A DNA stretch of 64,000 nucleotides from assembly GCA_036245525.1 (NCBI GenBank), contig BTPG01000003.1:156393091-156457090 (forward strand), given 5' to 3'. This document shows, piece by piece, positions 1 to 10,800 of the stretch (the first letter of the stretch is position 1; every line of letters starts with the position of its first letter). The position numbers and the translations under genes are program-made. This DNA is from Semisulcospira habei. Taxonomy: Eukaryota > Mollusca > Gastropoda > Semisulcospiridae. The notes under the pieces are model-generated. The model ran no database searches. It had not been told where the DNA came from and saw only the letters and a list, made by a program, of their open reading frames with translations.

Positions 1-882
1 GTCAGGTGCAAGTCAAATCTTTATATCTCGAGAACTATTGGACACACAGAAATGGTTCACATATCAAAAGAAAGGCCAGAATCTTACAAATGCAATGCAA
101 GTAATGGTTTAGCTGAATATTTTAAAAAACTGATATTAGAAAAATACAAAAACTGAAAGCATGTTACAGTAAAATCTGCAGATCTCAAGAACTATGACAT
201 ATATACATATGGTTCACATATCAAAATAAGGTCAGAATCTGGCCAGTGCAAAACAGCAATGCAAATAATGATTTAGATGAATAATAAAATCTTAACAATC
301 TTAAATCATGAGGAAAAATATGAATAAAAGGTTATGCTAAATTTCAAAATCATTACCTTGCCTGTAGATTCGTGCGAATCTCATGCCAACATGTAAAATG
401 AATACTCAAGATCTCAGTGAAAAAACACACAAAATAATACTGTACAATGCAATTGCAATATCTGAAATGTGTCATTTTGAAAGCACACTGAAAAAAGTGA
501 AATATGAAAATCTGATATAAAATTTAGAAATATAAATCATCTCATCAAAACAAAAAAAATCAAGACCAGAAACTGAAAATTTCAAATGCAAATATATATT
601 AAATTATGACAAGGCAACAGTCACTATCTCACAGCCACAAGCACACACATCTAAAAAAAAAGTTTCATGTCTATGCAAAACAAAATTCTGTTTGCATTCC
701 TACTCCTAGCCATAACCTGATTCAGATCAGACGAGTTGCCTAACAATCTTTTGATTACAAAGATAAATGTTTATAAAAATAATGAAGTAGCATAAAGAAA
801 AACTAAAATCTGTTTTGGCAAATTGCAAAAAAAGTTATCACAGAAAATTGCACTTCTGAATCCGTTACTTTTTTTGAGGCTC
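1..882. other. AT-rich non-coding sequence
   Basis: I see no convincing coding region, RNA gene or repeat structure here. The stretch is A/T-rich with short A runs. It lies 3' of the minus-strand gene that ends at 883 and probably holds its 3' UTR, but I find no clear AATAAA on the minus strand close to the stop. Confidence 0.4.
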
Positions 883-1181
883 CTAGAATTTTCTTATGAT
901 GATTGACAGAAAAGCTTGCCACTCTGACACTGGCGTACTGTGTAGCTTCTTCCGCAGGCTGATTTCTTCATGGGTATGTGTAGGAGGATCCTTACCAACT
1001 TTCATGTTTAGTGCTTGCTGTGCAAAACTGTAAATTCTCTCCCAAGTCTTGCCAGTGGTGACCCGAAGAAGACCAAGCTGCAAAACGAGGCAGTTGGTGC
1101 ACTGCACGCTTGGTAGCTTGCACCGGCAGCCTCTACCTTCTGCAGAAACATGCTTCATCAGCAGATGATATGTCTCATCCT
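883..1181 (-). CDS. Exon 2 (last) of the uncharacterised gene
   Basis: It is 299 bases long: two bases finish the split Glu codon, then 98 residues and a stop. The acceptor at 1183-1182 has a long pyrimidine tract. Confidence 0.55.
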
Positions 1182-3076
1182 CTGGAATTAAAGAAAAAAG
1201 CACCCTGAGAATTTCAGCCTTCCATAGTCATACTCATAGTCCCAATTAATAAAACATTTATATTATCACATGATCACAGCCTGAACTTGTGAACTTTATA
1301 TAAACATGAATTATTCTTATTGACATTACTGTCAGTGCCACTACTATTGTATTAACAACAGTGTTTTGTCTATACATAAGCAGACTCTCGTCTATACATA
1401 AACAGACTCTTGTCTAACTACATTACATCTTAAATTCTTAAAGTTGAACAGTATACTGTGCTGTGTACACTTAACCTACAGCACTGTACTGTTTAAGTAT
1501 GCCATATATAAACCATTTTACAAAGTTATCCTATACAATTCTGATCAGTTATATCACAGTCAGCACTAACATCGTAAAAATAGCAACGCAAAATAGCAAA
1601 GAGTCAATCGCCGTTGATCGGAAAAAATCTCCGAGAAGCCACTTCCGGTTTTCGGCCACTCACACCTGCCTCTTATTTTGTTTAGATTTTGTGCTTTAGC
1701 TGTACCATCTAAACTTACCAAAAAATTGATGGCCTTTTGAAACGCCTGTTAACACTAATAACCATTAAATATGCATTATTTAACACTGCAAGTCGGAAAA
1801 GCGTCTTCAGAAAAGATCGATCAGCTGACCACGTTATCCTAACGTAGGTTTGCTAGAGCAACAATAGAGTCGGCTGTTGTTTCCACACATCTATGACAGG
1901 TTTTCTGGTATTTTGCAAAAACTACACTTCAATTTTCTGACGAAGAATGCATGCATCACATGAACAGTTGTGTTTGTCGGGAATATGTGATGTATTGTGA
2001 CTTGAACTAACAAATAAATCAATAAAGAAAGAATTGTGTTAATTTTATAATTTTAAATCGCGTTTTTACAATCCCGCACAGAAAGAATGTAGACCGACAG
2101 ACTCTCCCGCAGCTTAAGCGTGCGATTAATTTTACCACGGCATACTCCTGAACGCTCATGTTTCTGTTTCACTTCAATTCATTTCAACGTCAACCTCCTC
2201 GACAAAGGTTTTGCGGGCTTCAGCACACTGTTATAACACGATTGTTAACCTATTAGACCTATTTTCAGCATCCACGTGTTCGAAACGTGTCAGTCTTCAA
2301 AGCGATCGATCGAGATCGCCTGTAAACAAAAGGACTGAGAGTTTCTAGCTTTCCGGTTGTTGATTTCAGGTATAATTTAATTGTAAAACTAAAGATTCAA
2401 GTAGAATTATTGCATTAAACCCCGTTTTAGTTTCCTTTTTGATTAGTATTGCTCACTCACCTCGGCATCAGACTACAAATTCTACGAGTGACATCTTATC
2501 TATTTTTGACGAACGTTTTTCGGTCATGTTTTCCGGATATGACGTCATTGCCGATGTTTTAAGAGAGCGCGTTCCATGTGTAAACAGCGTTGTCGAGTGA
2601 TTTGCGAAAGATTTGCAAATCTTTTAGGTATTTTGGAGTTTTTTAGTGTCAGTCTCTATCGAGCGAATGCTTCCGTTTTCCTCCAAAACCGTAGGCGCCC
2701 TCTTCCCACTATGATAGGTTTATAAACATTTCTGTGATACTTCACGATCGCAAGCTCTTTGTTGTTCGTGAGCGTATATAAAACTGCCGACAAGGTTTGA
2801 AGACGAAATATCACTTCAAAATTATGAAAATTGACCAAAAGGCGAGTTAATGTCGCTCAGCGAATGTAGACTGACGGAAGTGGACCGATCGCCAGTAAAG
2901 TGGGACATGCCAAAACAAATACCAGAAAACCTGCCCTATACATAATAACATAGAAACAAATCACAAGACTCGCATTACTAATCAAAACATACATAATTTA
3001 AGCATTACTCACCGAGATATGGTCGAAGACATTTGTAGGAGACGAAATTTGTATCTGCCGAGTCCGCCGGAATCAT
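883..3076 (-). CDS. Uncharacterised two-exon gene, about 120 aa
   Basis: I do not recognise the protein. Exon 1 runs from 3076 to 3013 (ATG at 3076-3074, donor GTGAGT) and gives 21 codons plus one base. Exon 2 runs from 1181 to 883 after an acceptor with a strong pyrimidine tract (cttttttctttaattccag). The phases fit: the single G from exon 1 joins AG from exon 2 to make Glu. The protein starts MIPADSADTNF and contains a Cys cluster in exon 2 (C-x-C, then C-x2-C within GCRCKLPSVQCTNC) that could bind metal, followed by a basic, helical-looking C-terminus ending SIIIRKF. There is no signal peptide or membrane segment. The matching junction phase, good splice sites and clean stop argue for a real gene; the lack of a recognised family keeps confidence moderate. 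Confidence 0.55.
1182..3012 (-). other. Intron of the uncharacterised gene
   Basis: An AT-rich intron of about 1.8 kb. I see no further exon or clear mobile element in it; short open frames here lack splice signals. Confidence 0.4.
3013..3076 (-). CDS. Exon 1 of the uncharacterised gene
   Basis: Sixty-four coding bases from the ATG at 3076 to a GTGAGT donor. It encodes MIPADSADTNFVSYKCLRPY plus Leu and the first base of a Glu codon. Confidence 0.5.
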
Positions 3077-3879
3077 CGCTAGGCTCGCGAGTTCACTTTG
3101 CCTCTAGTTAGTCACCGCAGGCGGTAGGGTTGCCCCACTTGGATCGCATGGCGAAATTCCTACAGAAAAGCTATCGTGCCGATTTTTGTATCATTGAAAA
3201 GAGCGTAAATTGAGCTTTAATACCCGCGTTTTCTGGTCAAAAACGGATGAAAAATATGGCAGATACGACCACTTGAAGTCAAAAAAAGTTTTCGTTGTCG
3301 GATTTTGACCAGAATTTCAGCAAATATTGATACGAAAATTATATCGGCAGATCGGCAAACAACTCTACTTTCATCATGAGGTTATTTTTAGTGTGTGTCC
3401 TTTGTCTTGGAAATCCGCGGCGGGAAAAACCGAAGTGTGTAAAACGTTGCCTTTAGCTGCGCGTAAGGCCTCGCCACGGCAAAAATGGAGTAAACCCCTA
3501 CACATTTCCACAATTTATTACAACTAATTCCGAACTTATTTAACTATAAAACACACATAGATTGAAAGAGAAATATTTTATCTTCATTTTCATATTAAAA
3601 TCAGAAACAAAAAATGATGTTTATGTAGTGAAAGTGATGATCAAATTTGTGCAATTTTTAGCACATTTGGCCTATTATTCCGCCTGCGTGTGGGTGCCTG
3701 GGACGACCTACTACAAACTGATCTCTAAAGCTAGACCAACCAAACTCTGCACAATTATAAAACAGAATTTGCTTTATTCATTCACACAAGTTATATTTAG
3801 AAAAACGAAACAGTATGAAGGATATTCTTAGTCAAGTTAGCCAATCCAGCATAGGTGTGTAGCCACCCTTTTTAGTGAA
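3077..3879. other. Intergenic sequence upstream of the uncharacterised gene
   Basis: This should contain the 5' end and promoter of the minus-strand gene starting at 3076. No TATA box or other element stands out, and short open frames here show no family resemblance. Confidence 0.35.
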
Positions 3880-4175
3880 GGAGAGCCTACCTAATCATTT
3901 GTACATAGCTACTGCACCAGCTACTGTGAAAATTTCTACAACTTCAAAATGCTTAGCAATAGCATGTCAACTGTGGGTCCCAAAAAGTGGAATTTCTAGG
4001 CCGAATCCCACTTACACTTTCTCAAGCACAATGCCTTTGGCGTGTGAAGATCCCTGGAAAGGGTTAGCCTTCCATCTTGTTCCCAAATGAGCCTTCTTGT
4101 AGTCTTTGTCATGCCATCTCTGGTCTCTGCGTCTGTCTTTCAACTTGCGGGCTGTGCGTAATCCCATAGGCTTCC
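3880..4175 (-). pseudogene. RPS23: Ribosomal protein S23 (uS12) pseudogene fragment
   Basis: Read on the minus strand from 4175, the sequence encodes RPS23 residues close to the N-terminus: [26 protein letters not shown] and [11 protein letters not shown] are clear family signatures of this small-subunit decoding-centre protein. It begins right after a good acceptor (pyrimidine tract then TTCAG) in the phase expected if exon 1 were ATGG, the exon 1/2 junction I recall for animal RPS23 genes. This points to a duplicated genomic fragment, not a processed copy. After the EKV residues there is a TAA (4014-4012), and the downstream region keeps only faint RPS23 similarity with further stops. No ATGG exon or C-terminal half is visible, so it cannot make the protein. 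Confidence 0.7.
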
Positions 4176-4320
4176 CTGAATTAAAAAAAAGTTAAAAGAG
4201 TCCTCAAGACTTTTGGTAAAAAGCTTACTACTTGAGTCATTCCACACTGATGATGACTTTTTAGGGGGCTATCCCTTAACAGCATTTCTCATCCAAAAGA
4301 AACGACCAACTGCACTCAGA

Positions 4321-4757
4321 TGATTGATTGATTGATTGTACATTGCTTAACGTCCCGACAGCAACAAGGCTTTCTCAGGACGTGCCTGCACTGCTTGTGA
4401 AAAAAAAAACTAAACAGAACATTGAATGTATGTCACCAGCCGGTCAAATACGTTAAATAAACCTAACACATAGGGCCTAAATAAAGCTAAGACCATTTAG
4501 CAACACACATCCAATATCAAGCGCTACAGGCAGTGCAGACAGTAGGGAGAGTTTTAAAAAGGCAAATACAGGTGAATGGACAAAGGGTAGACAGAAACAC
4601 ATGCCCCAGAATAGAGAGAAAAACCCACCCTGTGGGGCTGACCAGGGTGACCCTGGGAACTAAAAAATACCTAACCCCACCTAAGTCCCCCAAGGCAGAC
4701 CCAGGTGGGGTTAACTGCACTCAGAACCATTGCTGGGATTATACAGATGTTGATTAA
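4321..4757. repeat. Repeat beginning with (GATT)n, nested in the TIR element
   Basis: It starts with a GATT microsatellite followed by a unique block with an A run (4401-4410), and ends near a sequence resembling CAGATG on both sides. It resembles dispersed mollusc repeats that begin with GATTGATTG, but neither family nor ends are firm. Confidence 0.3.
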
Positions 4758-5018
4758 GCAGGTCAAGCAAAGAAACTGTTAAAAGTTAAGTCTACTATTA
4801 ACTATGAACGAAAAAAGAGCGAAATTCAACTCAAAATGGCTGCGCAAAACAGGAACGCCGAAAGGAGGCAACTTTGGTGGCTACTTGAGAGGTTTCTGTT
4901 ACGTAAATTAACCTTTTAACCGCACAGTGTTATGAAACTGTTGTTGTTTTTCTTTGATATTTCTGAAATCTTTTATTTCAGTAAAGGGATTTTGTAAAAT
5001 TTTTCGTTTTCAAAGAGC

Positions 5019-7070
5019 GTAACTGCGTAACAAGCGGCGTCACACGTCTCCGGACATACAAAATAAACTACAAGTCATTCTTGCTGGTCACAGAACAAAC
5101 AAAGCCACGAAAATCACTAACATATTAAAAAACTAAAGTTGTACAACTACACAAATTGAATGTATATGCACAGAATAAAGAGATGACCGGCTTCTAAGTT
5201 ATGGTGTCGCAGATGTTACACAGTTACGCTGTATTTTTCAAAATGAAACAATGACGAAACCGTCGTCTGCTGAGCGGGAAGCCTTCACCCACAACAAGGG
5301 TACATATTAGCACATGATTTGATGACGTTTCGCCCAAGGTTTCCATATATGGAAGTGTGTACACAACAATAAAGTGTGACGTGTCACACATGCAACACGC
5401 GGTTACACAGTTACGCACAAAGTGAGACTTGAGGTGGTGAATGTGAAATGGTACCAAATCCTGGGATATACGACATCATTGGAAGAAAAGGTAAGCTGAA
5501 CTGATCATATTATTCTCTTATCTACTATTTTAGATGGTTATCTGCATGTTTTATTTCGTGATTGTAGAGAAATACCAAGTTTGAATGACGCGTTGCATTG
5601 ACTATGCTGGTGTCGCATGTTACGCAGTGCACAGAACTGCTTGTTTTCACGAAGAATAATGCTTTAGATACCTTTTGGGGGGGCTTTTATCAGAGAAACC
5701 TTATCGTTTAAGCTGTTTTCAAGTTGCAAAATCTGGGTAAAAGCATGTTACTTCATAAAAATCTAACATGCGTAACTGCATTACACTTTTCACAAGTCGC
5801 ATGTAATGCAGTTACCTGAAGATGATGTAGCATGTTATGTTGTTATTATGTAACACAAAAAAGAACGTTTTCACGTATGTTTACTTTGCATTGACCTTAC
5901 CTTTGTCCATAGCACGAATTTGGATTAAGTGTAAACATTCTAGCGTTTTTAATAATCTTTTCCTGGTGTTTATCACATAAAAAGCCTTTTCTTCCCAGAT
6001 TTTGGAGACTAATGGTGATGAAGCGCTGGTGAAGTTCTTAAAGATTCATGAGAGGTAGTACACATTTCCCCCATGTTGAAGACATTATCATGGGTCTCTG
6101 TGGAGGATGTCACGCTTTTGGATCCGCCCACCATCAACGTCCGTGGACAACACTTCTTTTTATAAATTTTGTTGGGGTTGTCAGGATGCTTCGGGATTTT
6201 GGTGGTGGTGGGGAGGGGTGTATGGAATAAATACATGAATGTCAGAAATAAATGATTTCCACTGTCCCAAGTATTTTGCATTTGTTGAGTTCTTAAATCT
6301 TGCCCCCGAGGATGGATGTATGTTTGTGTCGCATGTTACACAGTTACAGATCAGTGTTGATGTTGTATAACATCAAAGCAAGTACAAGTTTTTGTCTCTT
6401 TTACCTTTAGCATCATCATTGACCACTGAAAGTACATTTTATGTTACATATTTGTTTCATATTTGTTGACCCTAAAGTTTGAAACAAAAACGTTTTATAA
6501 TGGGAGTGTAACTGTGTTACGGTGTCGCGAACAAAAACTATACCTCTTTCCGAAAAAAATTGCATCTAATAACTCAAGAATTGTTTTTTACCTTCTCCTT
6601 GTTGTGTTCAAGTAAGCCATGATTGATAAGACATTTTGTATGATTTGTACATTGCTCACAGCTGAATTTCTGTCACGGTGTAACACAGTTACTTTGTAGT
6701 TTGTGTCGCATGTTACACAGTTACAGATTAGTGTTGATGTTGTATAACATCAAAGCAAGTACAAGTTTTTGTCTCTTTTACCTTTAGCATCGTCATTGAC
6801 CACTGAAAGTAAATATGTTACATATTTGTTTCATATTTTTTTACCCTAAAGTTTGAAACAAAAACGTTTTAGTATGGGGGTGTAACTGTGTTACGGTGTC
6901 GCGAAGAAAAAATATACCTCTTTCCAAAACAAATTTCATCTAATAACTCAAGAATTGTTTTTTACCTTTCTCCTTGTTGTGTTCAAGTAAGCCAGGATTG
7001 ATAAGACATTTTGCATGATTTGTACATTGCTCACAGCTGAATTTCTGTCACAGTGTAACGCAGTTACACC
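5019..7070. repeat. Cluster of GTAACTGTGTTAC-type motifs
   Basis: The 13-base near-palindrome GTAAC-TGYG-TTAC (or its complement, or close variants) occurs at about 5019, 5215, 5402, 5619, 5770, 5800, 6335, 6508, 6678, 6712, 6880 and 7056. Several copies are joined to the tail GTGTCGC. The cluster lies wholly inside the TIR element at 4234-7254. Confidence 0.65.
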
Positions 7071-7072
7071 GC
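6324..7072. repeat. Direct tandem duplication, period 377 bp
   Basis: The block beginning TTTGTGTCGCATGTTACACA at about 6324 is repeated from about 6701 with only scattered changes. It includes the same internal GTAACTGTGTTAC and GTGTCGCGAA motifs and the same ending (CACAGCTGAATTTCTGTCAC). Confidence 0.8.
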
Positions 7073-7563
7073 AGCGACATATTTCATATTTACCTGTCTA
7101 TTGGCAGTTTGGTATGTTGGTCTGCTTTTCTTTTTACAGGTTATAAACTACACATATTAACACAATAATTAACAATGGTGCTAACATTTAAAGTTGAGTT
7201 TGTTTTTTTTAGCAGTGATTCCCCCTTTTAGTCATCATTAGTGTGGAATGACTCACTTACGCTGTGCAATAGCCGAGATACGGCCATGTTGTCCTGTACA
7301 CGCACAGCTACAACGAAAATGCTTTTTCAGCTAAGTGACACTTGGTCAACAGAATCCAACGACATAATAAAAGGTACAATGTATGTATTTTGAAATATGT
7401 TCACTAAAACAGTACAATTACAATCATAATGAGTAATTTTTCACAAATATTATCTCTCCACGTGCTGGCCTCTTACCCATGATGGCGATATTGCGGAAAA
7501 GGTAGAATCTCGCGTGATTCTCGGCGATTCATATTCGGAACCATTCGGATTAATCCGGAAACT

Positions 7564-7692
7564 GCCGATTCCAGCCGAATATAAAATAGCCTGTCTCGGA
7601 TTGGCCTCCGCAGCCACGAACAAACCTGCAGACGTCGTGGTCAACTCCTATAGTCAAGCCAAGAGAGAGAGAGCCGATTCCGGCCGAATATA
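7564..7692 (+). mobile_element. LINE 3'-end fragment with 20-bp target duplication
   Basis: About 90 bp encode the extreme C-terminus of the LINE found at 41105-48198 (LSRIGLRSHEQTC, the last half of a CCHC-like finger) and end in the same CAAGCCAAGAGAGAGA tail. The fragment is flanked by GCCGATTCCRGCCGAATATA at 7564-7583 and 7673-7692 (one mismatch), a target-site duplication. The right repeat ends 35 bp before the ATP6AP1 start codon, so the insertion lies in the 5' UTR or core promoter. Confidence 0.75.
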
Positions 7693-7727
7693 CATCCAGA
7701 CTTCACGTGACTTCATTATCGAACAAG

Positions 7728-7816
7728 ATGGCGACAGTGACGGTCTTCGCAGTGCTCTGCTTGTTTGCTTCCGTGTTTTCCAGCGATGTTCCAGTGTTGA
7801 TCTGGTCACCAGATAG
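7728..7816 (+). CDS. ATP6AP1: ATP6AP1 exon 1
   Basis: Signal peptide and first residues of the lumenal domain (DVPVLIWSPD); ends in phase 2 at AG before GTACAT. Confidence 0.92.
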
Positions 7817-10800
7817 GTACATTTCCAGTGCATACGTTGTTTTGCTGTTTAATGGTGGTCAGACATTGGTTTCTTTCCAAACAAATCACTTATCAGAGAA
7901 TGTGACTGTTGTTGCCATCACATCACTTTGCACAAGTGTAGAAATGCAGTGTTGCATTAGCAGCCTATTTTTCTCTTCTCTTCTTCCATGTGTCTCTCGA
8001 CCAACTTCAACATAAATACGATTATTGTAGGGCTATCATTTGTATGTTCCTCTTCTAAATGTGTCGTCCGCTTGTTTTGAAATTGGGTCATCCCTTCCGA
8101 GAAGAATGAGTTTCAAAACAGTGTATGGGAATAAGCAGCGCATTTCAAATGTATGTGTGGGTGTCTGGAGATCAGAATTTCTTTTTTATCAAGACCGTCA
8201 CATTTTTTTTTCTAAATTGCTGTTACAGTAAACTTACAAATTCAAAAGTTCTGTTCTGATAATGTGAATGTCATTTTTCGTAGGCCCCTGAGTGACATGC
8301 CACAAGCACCAGCAGGAGAGAGCATTCCACAGGAAACATTCAACACCAAGTACCTAGGTCGTCTACTGGACACAGAACCTGGCCAAGTCATTGTGGCTTT
8401 CCTTCAGGACAAAGTATGGCACAGCTTTTCCTCTGGAAATGCGCATTATGTCCATCTTGTGTTAAATGTTTAACTATAGCATACACTGTATCAGTGTATG
8501 TATATTGTTGTACCATGCATTAAAGATCTATACAAATTTTAATATGTTGATCATTGATGATCTGTATTTTTAAAAAATGGCCCACATTGTCATCCAAGTA
8601 TTACTTTGGACTTAACTTACTTGACTCAGACCTGCCTACACTACGTATTGACCATAGAAAACTAAGTATTTTTAGCAAACTAGGATCACTACGCATTGTT
8701 CAGCAAACTACGTAATGTTGTTACATTATTTATATGTAATAATAGCGCAGTTTCCCTGAAGGCTAGTGACGAATTATGATCCATGTTTTCGTCCTGCTGA
8801 TTTACCAGGTTGGCGCGCTGCGCTCAGAAGAACATGCGCCCGCTTGTGTTACGCATTGTACTCTCTTACGAGTTAAGAGAAGCGCACAGGCGGGCGTGTT
8901 TGAGCGTGAACGCACTTTTACCAGCAGTTCTGTCAAAGCAAACATGGTGGCAGCAGAGAAGAAGCACACCCACGAAACTGATGGCGAGAGAGATTTGGAA
9001 AACAGTTCTTTGCATAAGAGTTCCGAAGGGAGAAAGAAGATTGCGAAGACGAATTCACAGACATTTATAGCACGCTATCAGGAGAAGTACCCTTACCTCA
9101 TAGCTTCACGGAAGAGTAAGCATCGTGCCCACTGCACGTTGTGCAAGGCCGATTTCTCTGTGAAGAGTAGCGGAATCTTTCATTGTAAATGCCACTCCGA
9201 GAGCGCGTCTCACAAGCAGTTTGCTGAAAACTCTCAGGAAAAATCAAAACAAAGCACTCTGAGTACGTTTCTCGTGTCTAGCAAAACTTCAACCGACGAT
9301 CAGCAAAAAGATGCTGAGAGAAGAGTTACCAGGGCCAAGGCCATGATCTACCGGATTATTGCTGATTTGAACCTGCCGCTTTTTATGGCTGATACGATGA
9401 CCCAGGCAATGAAAGCTGTATTCCCAGATTCCAAGATTGCTGCAGGTAAGATACACGTGTTTTGGTCTGTAGTGTTTAGTTTTCATGATACTTGTTTGAA
9501 TGATGAAACTGAATCATGCTTATGCACTCAGTGAGTACTGCCTATTATAAATAATACATGATATTTATATGGCGCATTTCTCATATTTATAATATAACTC
9601 AATGCGCAGGCGAAAACGACACACACACGCACACACAGTCTGCAGGGGGATGAACACTGCTCATGATGACGACGATGGAAACTTGATATTAGGCATGGTC
9701 CACCCGTCAGGTACTCACAGCACACATAAAAAATACCTCGCCGACGCAGTGATTTTCTGCCTATTATTACATTAGTTTTACTTTGCACACTTTGTCAACA
9801 GGATTGCAATGCTGCAGAAGTAAAGCAACTGCTGTTATAAAGGAGATGGCAGCACAAGCTTCCAGTGATCTTCGAGGCAGGATGAAGTCTGGGCCTTACA
9901 CTGTGTCTACGGATGGTTCAAATGATGTGGATGTTTCCTCTAGTCATCAGGACAATAAATGCAGACACTGGTCTTGTGACATCAGAACTGCTTGGTGTTC
10001 CTGTTTGTGAAGGATCGGCCACTGGTAGATTCTTCCTGAGATGAAAGGATATTGTGTAATTACATTCTGATTAAATTATTATTTATGTACTAATTGGAGT
10101 GATAACAATTTCTTCAGCTTAGTTGAATGGCTTTGTTGACAAACAATTTGAGTTATGTTTTATTAGTAATTCTTTGCTGCCAGCAATGATTATAGTAAGC
10201 AGTTGGTTGAGTTTGTGTCATAAACTGGGCATGAATACTGTTTCAGGTGAAAATATCTTCAACTTGATCAACACAGAGTTCAAGGGTCACCAGATACCCT
10301 GGAAAAACTGCTTTAACCCTTTGAACCCTGAGTAAATAAGAAGTCTATATACCCTTCACCCCTGACTTTATTTGAGAAATTTCTGTTGAAAATGGGTGTG
10401 TACAGTAAAATATTTGTAAATAATACTTTACAACAGATATCCCCATAAAGGTATATATGTACAGATTTGCCATTGGATGGACTACCTTTTTATGGATTTG
10501 ACCACACTGTGTCACCTATGTCGTAATGCCTGGTGACAAAAATAGTGACAGGTGACAATAAACTTGAATAAAAATGTCTTTCTTGCATGACAGGTCGCTG
10601 GTACTAAACATGCATCACTAAATAGGGTGTCTGTTAGTGTGACACATAAGTGTCCATGCATTTCCAGCATGCCGATACAACGTAAGGCCCCTACCTTGTC
10701 ACCAGATGTCAATGTTTACACCTGCCACTGATAAGGTATATCCATGGTCTAGACAACATGTAATAAGCGGGATCGATTGATGATCAGTGTGTCAGTGTTG

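Larger units (their letters stand above)
4234..7254. mobile_element. Non-autonomous DNA transposon with about 40-bp TIRs, 3.0 kb
   Basis: The left end GAGTCATTCCACACTGATGA (from 4234) is repeated inverted at the right end (7213-7254), and the match continues into a G5/C5 block. The flanking ACTT at 4230-4233 and 7255-7258 is a likely 4-bp target duplication. No transposase is recognisable inside. The interior carries about a dozen copies, in both orientations, of a near-palindromic motif of the type GTAACTGTGTTAC, often next to GTGTCGC. They lie between 5019 and 7070 and look like subterminal transposase-binding repeats. The superfamily is not assigned. Confidence 0.6.

Noticed and set aside
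5449..6060. Two-exon mini gene starting MVPNPGIYDIIGRK with a GTAAGC donor and an acceptor at about 5998.
   Set aside because: Joining the sites in phase reaches a stop after four codons, and the region lies inside a TIR transposon.
7707..7727. Upstream ATG at 7707 as the ATP6AP1 start.
   Set aside because: It adds MTSLSNK ahead of the signal peptide; the ATG at 7728 places the hydrophobic segment at the N-terminus as expected.
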